NCBI GenBank assembly: GCA_030623665.1
Contig: JAUXLO010000121.1
Span: forward strand, 1 to 5,868
Length of the DNA: 5,868 nt
DNA from: Planctomycetota bacterium
GTDB taxonomy: Bacteria > Planctomycetota > Brocadiia > Brocadiales > Bathyanammoxibiaceae
Reading direction: 5' to 3'
Part shown: positions 1 through 5,505 of the stretch, in pieces
How positions within the stretch are numbered: position 1 is the stretch's first letter
Layout of the letters: each line of letters starts with the position of its first letter
The notes under the pieces: model-generated
The model's database searches: none
What the model saw: the letters and a program-made list of their open reading frames with translations, nothing else
Told to the model about the DNA's origin: nothing
Translations under genes and position numbers: made by a program

Positions 1-87
1 GTACTTAATCCCTTTCTTGGCAAAGTATTCCTTGGCCTTCAAGCAATAAGGGCATGTAGGGGTAGTGTATATCTTCACCTCAGCCAT
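1..87 (-). CDS. Glutaredoxin-like thiol-disulfide protein, partial (N-terminal 29 residues)
   Basis: The first 29 codons of a protein that runs off the left edge. It begins MAEVKIYTTPTCPYC, then a helix rich in Lys and Ala. A short beta strand followed by Cys-Pro-Tyr-Cys at residues 12-15 is the classic redox-active site of glutaredoxins and of the small glutaredoxin-like NrdH and YruB-type proteins, which reduce disulfides or carry electrons to reductases in the cytoplasm. The ATG at 85-87 is supported by a strong ribosome binding site, GGGAGGT, eight bases upstream. The gene follows the sirtuin after 107 bases, and a possible own promoter lies in that gap. The missing C-terminus (cis-Pro and GG motif region) prevents a choice between glutaredoxin, NrdH and YruB-like subgroups. 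Confidence 0.85.
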   Translation of the reverse strand, partial: MAEVKIYTTPTCPYCLKAKEYFAKKGIKY

Positions 88-194
88 GGCTACAACCTCC
101 CAATAAGGGTGTGTTGGAACTAAGGGTCCTCAAATGCATACTATTATATACAATGCAGGACTTCAAGGCCATTTCACACCACCCACAGTACCCG
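88..194 (-). promoter_or_regulatory. Intergenic leader with a possible sigma-70-type promoter for the glutaredoxin-like gene
   Basis: This 107-base gap is AT-rich in its middle. Reading the minus strand, TTGAAG (161-166) could be a -35 box. A TAGTAT (138-143) lies 17 bases further on, and an overlapping TATAAT sits at 143-148 with a shorter spacing of 12. The gene start is about 50 bases beyond. No hairpin terminator for the upstream sirtuin gene is evident, so read-through is equally possible. The assignment rests on motif resemblance only. Confidence 0.3.
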
Positions 195-977
195 CTATAC
201 GGCCATCCCCAGCGTCTCCATGAGCTTTTCGGCGACTTCGTCGAGGGGTAACCGTATGGCGGCGTCCGCGCGGCTGTCGTACTGCGTCGGCTGGAGGTTT
301 ATTATGATGAGCCTTGCCCCATGCCCCATCGCCACTTCCGGCATATCCGCCACGGGGTAGACTACCAGGGAAGAACCCATTACAAGAAGAAGGTCACAGT
401 GTTTCAGATATTCAACGGCCCTCTGATATGCCCCCCCGGGAAGTTCCTCGCCAAAAAGGACTATGTCGGGCCTTATCACGGCCCCGCACTCCGGACATAG
501 AGGCGGGAGTTCTCCCTCCTCCACCCTCCTGATTATATCTTCCAGGCCGAACTCCTTTGGGCACGTACGGCTGGTGCATCTCCCGGTACTTAACCCGCCG
601 TGCATCTCTATTACGTTTTTCGAGCCAGCTTTCTGGTGGAGTCCGTCTATGTTCTGGGTAATAACGCACTTTAGCCCAAAAGAATCCTCCTGCTCCAGCC
701 GCGAGAGGAAACGGTGTGCCAAGGTAGGTCTGGCATTTTGGAAGCCGGGAAGGATTTCTCTGCCAAACTCGTAAAAACCTTTCGGGTTGCCGGCAAAACC
801 CACGTCCGTAAAGAGCATCATCTTGGAGGGGTCTTTCGCCCAAAGTCCTTCTTCGGGGCTTCGGAAGTCGGGAATCCCGGCCGAGGTGCTGATACCCGCT
901 CCGGTCAGCGACACTATGCCGCGGGACTCCTTTATGATAGAGGCAACACTCTCTATCCTGTTGCTATCAGTACTCAA
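195..977 (-). CDS. Sir2-family NAD-dependent protein deacylase (sirtuin)
   Basis: Sirtuin that removes acyl groups from lysines using NAD+, giving nicotinamide and O-acyl-ADP-ribose, presumably in the cytoplasm. Counting from the TTG at 977 (260 residues), the NAD-binding GAGISTSAGIPDFRS lies at 26-40, TQNIDGLHQ at about 107-115, and the catalytic His at 126 in EMHG. The four zinc-ligand cysteines are at 134, 139, 161 and 164; the first pair is spaced CX4C and the second CX2C. GSSLVVYP and IINLQPT follow as the late NAD-site motifs. Length is normal for bacterial sirtuins. No ATG is available. I prefer the TTG at 977 because GAGG lies seven bases upstream and the protein then begins at the usual family position. 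A TTG at 995 (266 residues) is the alternative. Either start overlaps the end of the adenosyltransferase gene, so translation is probably coupled. I cannot tell deacetylase from desuccinylase activity. Confidence 0.92.
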   Translation of the reverse strand: MSTDSNRIESVASIIKESRGIVSLTGAGISTSAGIPDFRSPEEGLWAKDPSKMMLFTDVGFAGNPKGFYEFGREILPGFQNARPTLAHRFLSRLEQEDSFGLKCVITQNIDGLHQKAGSKNVIEMHGGLSTGRCTSRTCPKEFGLEDIIRRVEEGELPPLCPECGAVIRPDIVLFGEELPGGAYQRAVEYLKHCDLLLVMGSSLVVYPVADMPEVAMGHGARLIIINLQPTQYDSRADAAIRLPLDEVAEKLMETLGMAV

Positions 978-1485
978 CCCCGGGCCTCGCCTCAACGCCT
1001 TCTTTATAATAATGCTTCACGGCCCTTATCTCGCTTACCAGGTCCGCCGCATCGACTATCCGGGGATGGGCATTGCGCCCGGTTAAAATAAGTTCCACCC
1101 CCTTCGGCCTCTTCTTTATGAGATCCACCACCTGGCCGACGTCTATCATATTATAATCAATGAGCAGGTTTATCTCGTCAAGGATGACCAGCTCGTAGTC
1201 ACCCGAGAGCACCGCCTCCCTCGCCCTCTCAAAACCCTTCTTCGCCAGCTCTGTGTCTTCCGGTGTGGGCTTGCCACATACAAACTTAGACGAGCCGAAA
1301 CGTTCCACGGTGACGTTCTTCATCTCCCCCAAAATCTTCACCTCACCGCTCGGCCTCCCCTTGAGGAACTGGACCAGCAGCACCCTGTGTCCGTGTCCCA
1401 GAGCGCGTATGGCCTGGCCAACGGCGGCCGTGGTCTTACCCTTCCCGTCACCCGTGTAAACCTGTACTGTCCCTATCTTTTCCAT
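967..1485 (-). CDS. cobO: Corrinoid (cob(I)alamin) adenosyltransferase, CobO/CobA/BtuR family
   Basis: Transfers the adenosyl group of ATP to the cobalt of reduced corrinoids, making adenosylcobamides, in the cytoplasm. The 172-residue length is typical of the CobA/CobO/BtuR class and unlike PduO or EutT types. The N-terminus VQVYTGDGKGKTTAAVGQA (7-25) carries the P-loop GDGKGKTT at 12-19. LVILDEIN (99-106) is the Walker B-like strand, TGRNAHP lies at 135-141, and the protein ends ARPGVEY, the family's usual terminal RxGxEY. ATG is at 1483-1485; the ribosome binding site is weak (AGGA about 11 bases upstream). The gene is transcribed with the downstream sirtuin, which it overlaps by 11 to 29 bases depending on the sirtuin start. 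The strong hairpin at 1718-1755 separates it from the cytochrome operon, so it should have its own promoter. I could not identify a convincing one. Confidence 0.95.
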   Translation of the reverse strand: MEKIGTVQVYTGDGKGKTTAAVGQAIRALGHGHRVLLVQFLKGRPSGEVKILGEMKNVTVERFGSSKFVCGKPTPEDTELAKKGFERAREAVLSGDYELVILDEINLLIDYNMIDVGQVVDLIKKRPKGVELILTGRNAHPRIVDAADLVSEIRAVKHYYKEGVEARPGVEY

Positions 1486-1717
1486 ATTGTGGGCATCCTA
1501 TCATACAGGACAGAGTTAAGGCAATACTTTAAGCAGGGGGGTGATGCCAGGCCATGGTGTGACTATGACCTAACCGATTCTCCATGCAGGGATAACGGGC
1601 AGGTTTAAAAATCGTGCCTGAGGTCGTGCCATAGGCAGATGCGCCTTTGGCGCGCACACTACGAGTAGATTCTTCGTATCGTTTGGAATGACAAACTGTT
1701 GCCGCTGATGTGGGCAT
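1486..1717. other. Non-coding spacer between the cytochrome terminator and the adenosyltransferase gene
   Basis: No credible gene lies here. Two overlapping 62-codon frames on the minus strand have repeat-like, low-information translations and no family resemblance. The right half looks like a dispersed repeat, listed separately. The left half, just before the adenosyltransferase, must hold that gene's promoter if it has one. A TATGAT at 1500-1505 on the minus strand resembles a -10 box, but it is only 15 bases from the start codon and has no good -35 partner, so I do not call it. Confidence 0.6.
1613..1710 (-). repeat. Probable degenerate copy of a dispersed intergenic repeat ('CHSERSEES'-type)
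   Basis: On the plus strand, AGATTCTTCGTATCG followed by TTTGGAATGACA (about 1668-1694) resembles a palindromic repeat common in intergenic DNA of many bacterial genomes, with the form AGATTCTTCGC...CGGAATGACA. Its translation on the minus strand reads CHSKRYEES, close to the well-known spurious peptide CHSERSEES. Next to it are two short hairpins: GCGCC-TTT-GGCGC at 1641-1653 and TACGA/TCGTA at 1660-1678. The outer boundaries are uncertain, since only one copy lies in the window. The family resemblance is from memory. Confidence 0.45.
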
Positions 1718-1755
1718 AAAAAGGCCCCGGTTACGGATGTAACCGGGGCCTTTTT
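1718..1755 (-). terminator. Strong symmetrical rho-independent terminator ending the cytochrome operon
   Basis: A perfect 17-base-pair inverted repeat (1718-1734 against 1739-1755) encloses the four-base loop GGAT. The GC core is GGCCCCGGTTAC and its complement, flanked by A5 on the left and T5 on the right. Because the flanks mirror each other, the hairpin gives a U-tract in either direction. It begins about 50 bases after the stop of the octaheme cytochrome gene, so the minus-strand operon is its obvious client. It also shields the operon from any plus-strand transcription. Confidence 0.93.
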
Positions 1756-1778
1756 CACTGATTCAGACCAAAGACTTC

Positions 1779-1796
1779 AGAAAGGAGGTTCTTTCT
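1779..1796. other. Small hairpin exposing a Shine-Dalgarno-like sequence just after the octaheme gene
   Basis: AGAAAG (1779-1784) and CTTTCT (1791-1796) form a perfect six-base stem around the loop GAGGTT. On the plus strand the stretch 1781-1789 reads AAAGGAGGT, a full match to the ribosome-binding consensus, but no start codon or gene follows it. On the minus strand it gives ACCTCCTTT eight bases after the octaheme stop codon. The structure is real but small, and no function can be assigned. Confidence 0.35.
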
Positions 1797-1803
1797 ACTG
1801 CTG

Positions 1804-3618
1804 TTACTTTCTCCTCCTCATTATTATGCCGGCTCCGAGTACAAAACCGATAATACCTCCAAAGATAAGTGCCAGAGAAGGTATGCTCTTATACCTGCCC
1901 TTCTCCTTGAGGAGGCGGTCCGTATCCTTGGCCCTCATAAGCATGCGTGATTCACTCTCGATATAGGACAGTTTCTCAAAGACCTTGGAAGCCCCGTACC
2001 ACCAGGAAATATCCTGCTGTACGTGAGCTGTTCCTTTATAGAGGAACGCCTTATCGCCGAACCACATATCCGTGTACCACCGCTCTATCTTGGATGGGTT
2101 GTACTTTCCGGGATAGAACACGCCGTAGACGCCGAGTATTGGCCCCAGCACGGGCAGCTTACCCTCCGTCTGTTTAAAGGCGTTGTAGATGGGTTCTCCA
2201 AGGAGACCCGGACCGAGCGCGTCAGCAACCACGTCACCGAGCGGGTAGATGTCCCTATCCGCGGGGCCGGGATCAAACGCGCCGGCGGCAATCACGTCTT
2301 CTATCGCCTTCTGCGCCCTGTCCTGGAGACCCCAGACCTGGAACATAACGTCGTCCAGGTTTTCAAGAAACAACCTTCCCCAACGGGGGCTGTGGCAGTT
2401 GGTGCAAACCTCTATCCACTTCTCCCTCTTCTTCTTGCTCTCTGGACTGTAAATGTCCAGCTTATAGTCCAGGGGCGGAAGTTTTACGCCGTACGGGTAG
2501 TCCTTGAGTGACGACTTGAACTTCATGCCTTTAGGCGGCACCGTGCCCATTCGCCAGATACCCTTCGATACGGTGTTGTGAGTGTATTTGCCGTCAATGG
2601 AGTACATATGGCAGAACTGACAGGTCGGGGTGCGATAATCCTTGCCGGGTATCACCTCCGCGAGGGGCTTCTCAAAGTCCCACTCATCGCCTTCCATCTC
2701 ATATATGTAGCCCATCTTGGACTCACTATAGGACTCGGCGTCCGGGTGGTCATAGCCCATGTGGCAACTCATACAGGCCTCGGGCCTTCTGCCCTCGGAC
2801 GCGCGGAAGGCATGCCTCGTATGACAGATGTCACATTTCTCCGAGGCGGCGTGACAGTAGTCACAGCCGAACTGCAGCTGGCCGATGCCCATCCTGTAGA
2901 GTTCAGGATACCAGGGTACTATAACGTTTGCCTCCGTAGTCTGTGGATGGTTCGGTCTGCCATATTCCTTTTCAGACAACCACTCGTTGACCTCCTTAAC
3001 GTGGCACTGGCCGCAGTGCTTGGAGGAAGGCATATAGAGTTCCTTATGGTCCTTCCCGTGACACCAGCTACAGTCCACCTCATCCAGCTGCTGGTTCAGG
3101 CGTTTTTCTATACCCTTTGTCTTTTCGGCAAAGTATTCGTTCTTCTTGGGGTTGGCGTGGGTAGATCCCCTCCAGTCGTTTACCAGGCCGGGGTTTACCT
3201 CCTCGTGGCACTTGACGCACTCGTCGGCCTTATATTTCTCCAAGAGCTGGTCGTAATACGTGCCGTCAGGCCTCACATAGTGCCTGGTCGGATACCAGTA
3301 CATGTGCATGGCCGGCGGCTTGTAAAAGTCCATCCACGGCCCGCTTCCCTTCTCGAGGCCCACGTACTCCTCGTACCACTTCTTGAGGGTGTCGTTATCA
3401 TAGAGTTCCCCGAGCTTCTCCTGGGCCTGGGGTTCAGGCGCCTTATACTCCTGTTGTTGCTCCTGTTGTTGCTCCTGTTGTTGCTCCTGTTGTTGCTCCT
3501 GTTGTTGCTCCTGTTGCTGCTCCTGTTGCTGCTCCTCGGCGACTGCGAGAATTCCCCCAGACACCCCAAGGAGTAGGGATAAAATCAACAGCGCTCCTAA
3601 AGGTCTTAGAAATCTCAT
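1804..3618 (-). CDS. Membrane-anchored octaheme cytochrome c, hydroxylamine oxidoreductase (HAO) family
   Basis: Octaheme protein of the HAO family, whose members oxidise hydroxylamine or hydrazine, or reduce nitrite, outside the cytoplasm. The ATG at 3618 (604 residues) is chosen because AAAGGAGA precedes it by seven bases and a signal peptide follows at once; an upstream ATG at 3657 would add 13 residues in front. Residues 1-27 form a signal peptide ending AVA. Residues 30-57 are seven QQQE units. Eight CXXCH motifs start at 134, 183, 202, 252, 262, 282, 333 and 405. The stretch CDICHTRHAF through CMSCHMGYDHP (262-292) is typical of the HAO family; heme 4 (252-256) would be the catalytic heme by position. 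A distal WWYG lies at 539-542. Residues 579-600 form a C-terminal transmembrane helix ending MRRRK, which fixes the heme domain on the outer face. Whether the Tyr that cross-links the P460 heme is present could not be decided, so oxidative or reductive use stays open. Confidence 0.9.
   Translation of the reverse strand: MRFLRPLGALLILSLLLGVSGGILAVAEEQQQEQQQEQQQEQQQEQQQEQQQEQQQEYKAPEPQAQEKLGELYDNDTLKKWYEEYVGLEKGSGPWMDFYKPPAMHMYWYPTRHYVRPDGTYYDQLLEKYKADECVKCHEEVNPGLVNDWRGSTHANPKKNEYFAEKTKGIEKRLNQQLDEVDCSWCHGKDHKELYMPSSKHCGQCHVKEVNEWLSEKEYGRPNHPQTTEANVIVPWYPELYRMGIGQLQFGCDYCHAASEKCDICHTRHAFRASEGRRPEACMSCHMGYDHPDAESYSESKMGYIYEMEGDEWDFEKPLAEVIPGKDYRTPTCQFCHMYSIDGKYTHNTVSKGIWRMGTVPPKGMKFKSSLKDYPYGVKLPPLDYKLDIYSPESKKKREKWIEVCTNCHSPRWGRLFLENLDDVMFQVWGLQDRAQKAIEDVIAAGAFDPGPADRDIYPLGDVVADALGPGLLGEPIYNAFKQTEGKLPVLGPILGVYGVFYPGKYNPSKIERWYTDMWFGDKAFLYKGTAHVQQDISWWYGASKVFEKLSYIESESRMLMRAKDTDRLLKEKGRYKSIPSLALIFGGIIGFVLGAGIIMRRRK
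3451..3534 (-). repeat. 12-base tandem repeat, seven units, encoding (Gln-Gln-Gln-Glu)7
   Basis: Seven exact-length 12-base units. On the plus strand, units 1-5 read CTGTTGTTGCTC and units 6-7 read CTGTTGCTGCTC, differing at one wobble position. Lying within the octaheme gene, they encode QQQE seven times straight after the signal peptide (residues 30-57). The unit is four codons long, so gain or loss of units keeps the reading frame. The near-identity of the units suggests recent expansion by slippage or unequal exchange. The opposite strand reads as poly-Leu and is not a gene. Confidence 0.97.
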
Positions 3619-3663
3619 AAATACATCTCCTTTTAAACTTCCTTCTTTAATCTCCATATTATT

Positions 3664-4728
3664 TTATTCTTTCAGCCAAGCCTCGGAAGGCGAGATATTC
3701 TCCGACTCCATCAACAGCTTGGAGTATTTGGTGAACCACCAATCTCCGGACTTGCCCCGTTTTTTGTAGTACTCGGGCCTCATCTCGTGGCGCCGGCTTA
3801 TATGACAGTCAAAACACACGTTGTAAGGGCTGTTAACGCGGGCAATTTTCTGGCCCTCCTGAGCCTTCCCGATGTCCATAAAGTAGCTGTACAGCTCGCC
3901 CGGGCCATGACATCCCTCGCAGGTCACACCGGTCTCCGTGTACTTCCCGGTCTTCGGGTTATACCCGGTGGTGTGACACTTGTAACACTTCTTCCTGTAC
4001 TCCTCATCACCGTCAACAAAGTCGGCGGCACGTTTTACTCTTTCAAAGCTTGTAAACTTGGTGCGCTTCCAGCGTTCTACGTGCGGGGCGGTAAGCCCGG
4101 TATGACAGCTCAAACACTTCTTGCTGCCCGTAAATATCGCATGTTCACCCGTTACGGTCAGATGCCTGAAATTTCCCCATACCGGGTTGAGATTGGGATC
4201 GGTTTCTTCGGGTGAGAGTTCGGTAAATTCGAGCCACAGCGCAAAAATCGCTTCCGCGCTCTCCAACCTCTTTTGCATCTGCCGTCTGTAAGGGAGCATG
4301 CCGCGGTGGGCCATCTCTTTCGCGAGCGCCCTTCCTTCTCCATCATGACATACCGTACACCCATAGACGTCGAACGGGAAATCCTTCACTATACGGTGCC
4401 ATGCGATCAGCGCCCTTTCGTCTATATGGCAGGTCATACATCTGTCAACCTTGTCGCCGTTTTTTTCCTTTGCCCACGTAGCCGTGCCTTTCAGGAGTAC
4501 CTGTTTAATCTCATACTTCGGGTTCCTAAGTTTTGCAATTTTCTCCGCTAATTTCTCTTTCTCCTCCTCATCAGTAGCGGCTTTAAGCTCGTTCTCGGCC
4601 AGCACCAGCTGCTGAGCATAATATGCCCTCTGGTACTCCATCCACACAGGGTTAGCCTCTTCTTCCAACCAGAGATAGGACGACCATAAAAAGAGGATAC
4701 TGAATAACAGGAATAGTTTACGTTTCAT
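3664..4728 (-). CDS. Membrane-anchored hexaheme cytochrome c (cytochrome c554-like motifs)
   Basis: A 354-residue multiheme protein, likely the electron relay between the cytochrome b core and the octaheme protein. Residues 1-21 (MKRKLFLLFSILFLWSSYLW) form a positively started hydrophobic segment without a clear cleavage site, so an uncleaved anchor is likely. Residues 38-67, rich in Glu, Lys, Leu and Ala, look like a coiled-coil or helical stalk. Six CXXCH motifs start at 97, 124, 205, 248, 270 and 305. The stretch CHTTGY...GVTCEGCHGPG (251-277) is characteristic of the cytochrome c554 group of multiheme proteins. Additional His residues (for example 111, 141, 189, 196, 216 and 314) can supply distal ligands. 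The gene starts 18 bases after the subunit IV-like gene and has only a weak ribosome binding site (AGAGAG), which suggests translational coupling. It ends about 45 bases before the octaheme start. The exact family is not identified. Confidence 0.88.
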   Translation of the reverse strand: MKRKLFLLFSILFLWSSYLWLEEEANPVWMEYQRAYYAQQLVLAENELKAATDEEEKEKLAEKIAKLRNPKYEIKQVLLKGTATWAKEKNGDKVDRCMTCHIDERALIAWHRIVKDFPFDVYGCTVCHDGEGRALAKEMAHRGMLPYRRQMQKRLESAEAIFALWLEFTELSPEETDPNLNPVWGNFRHLTVTGEHAIFTGSKKCLSCHTGLTAPHVERWKRTKFTSFERVKRAADFVDGDEEYRKKCYKCHTTGYNPKTGKYTETGVTCEGCHGPGELYSYFMDIGKAQEGQKIARVNSPYNVCFDCHISRRHEMRPEYYKKRGKSGDWWFTKYSKLLMESENISPSEAWLKE

Positions 4729-4746
4729 TTAACCACGTGCTCTCTT

Positions 4747-5481
4747 CTAAATATTAATCCACGGTGTAGCAAGGACGTATTTTATGCTAAAACCCAACCT
4801 CAATGCGACCTTTATGACGGTACCTATCATAACAAGCATAAAGAACATGGTGATGCTGTACCTTACGGGGCCAAGCTCTTTGTACCAGCGGTTCCACCTG
4901 CGGGCAGGGTAGTACATGCCCCCGCCGAAAAATGCGATGAGTAACAGCAGGCCTATGGCCCAGTGGGGGCTCCACAGCGGCGGCGGAGTAGGGAAGTCCA
5001 GGGTCCACTGCTCCCACGGCCAGAACCAGGCCCAGAAGGGTCCTCTGCAATATACCCCGATGAAGATAAGGAGAAACCAATATATAAAACCAAGGGTGAA
5101 AAAAGACACCGCAAACTTCCGTTCAGAGAACGTATAGTAACCGCAACCCCTGGGGTTATTGTCGATGTAAGGGATAATCATAAGACCCACGACTATAAAC
5201 GCCGGCATGACAACACCGGCAAACCAGGGGTCAAAATACACGAGTACCTCCTGGAGACCCAGAAAGTACCAGGGGGCTTTAGCCGGATTTTCAGGTTCAC
5301 CGGGGTTGGCCAGCTCTCTCAGGGGGGCATCTACGTAATAACTATAAAATAAGATGATGGTAAGGAACAACAGGCCGCAAAGGAACTCCTTGGCCACAAG
5401 ATGCGGCCAGGTATGCACCTTATCCCCACCGGGTACCCTTTTTGCCTCTACTTCCTTGAAAGGAGCCTCTACACTTGCCAT
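4747..5481 (-). CDS. Cytochrome b C-terminal domain / subunit IV-like membrane protein of a split bc complex
   Basis: A 244-residue integral membrane protein corresponding to the second half of cytochrome b (subunit IV of b6f complexes), which completes the quinol oxidation (Qo) site. The N-terminal 30 residues are polar. Transmembrane segments are at about 33-49, 87-106, 123-143, 174-191 and 208-228, five in my reading, more than the three of plant subunit IV. The Qo-site loop reads PAKAPWYFLGLQE (66-78), with APWY where PEWY or PDWY is usual. It is followed by VYFDPW. A Trp-rich stretch, CRGPFWAWFWPWEQW (145-159), follows helix 3. No CXXCH is present. The start ATG (5479-5481) has GGGAGGT and AAAGG upstream and lies 24 bases after the cytochrome b stop. 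Together the two genes give the complete b-type core, a split, b6f-like arrangement. Confidence 0.9.
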   Translation of the reverse strand: MASVEAPFKEVEAKRVPGGDKVHTWPHLVAKEFLCGLLFLTIILFYSYYVDAPLRELANPGEPENPAKAPWYFLGLQEVLVYFDPWFAGVVMPAFIVVGLMIIPYIDNNPRGCGYYTFSERKFAVSFFTLGFIYWFLLIFIGVYCRGPFWAWFWPWEQWTLDFPTPPPLWSPHWAIGLLLLIAFFGGGMYYPARRWNRWYKELGPVRYSITMFFMLVMIGTVIKVALRLGFSIKYVLATPWINI

Positions 5482-5505
5482 ATAACCTTTCTACCTCCCG
5501 TGACC

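Noticed and set aside
1529..1758. Two overlapping 62-codon minus-strand frames between the terminator and the adenosyltransferase gene
   Set aside because: They overlap each other in different frames and run through a repeat-like region. The one reaching 1758 also runs through the terminator hairpin. Their translations resemble the usual spurious products of dispersed repeats.
1781..1803. A plus-strand gene start after the perfect ribosome-binding sequence at 1781-1789
   Set aside because: No ATG, GTG or TTG lies at a suitable distance opening a meaningful frame; the plus strand beyond is the antisense of the octaheme gene.
2023..2511. A 162-codon plus-strand open frame
   Set aside because: It lies wholly antisense to the octaheme gene, has no recognisable domain, and has no ribosome binding site that I can see.
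3451..3534. Regular repeats that could suggest a CRISPR array
   Set aside because: The units are 12 bases and directly abut with no unique spacers; they are an in-frame coding tandem repeat.
2578..3576. A 332-codon plus-strand open frame with a long poly-Leu tail
   Set aside because: It is the antisense of the octaheme gene; the poly-Leu comes from the Gln/Glu repeat read backwards, and the true frame has eight CXXCH motifs, a signal peptide and a good ribosome binding site.
3619..3657. Upstream ATG of the octaheme gene at 3657, giving a 617-residue protein
   Set aside because: The added 13 residues are polar and precede the signal peptide, and they contain the AAAGGAGA ribosome binding site of the internal ATG at 3618, which is the better start.
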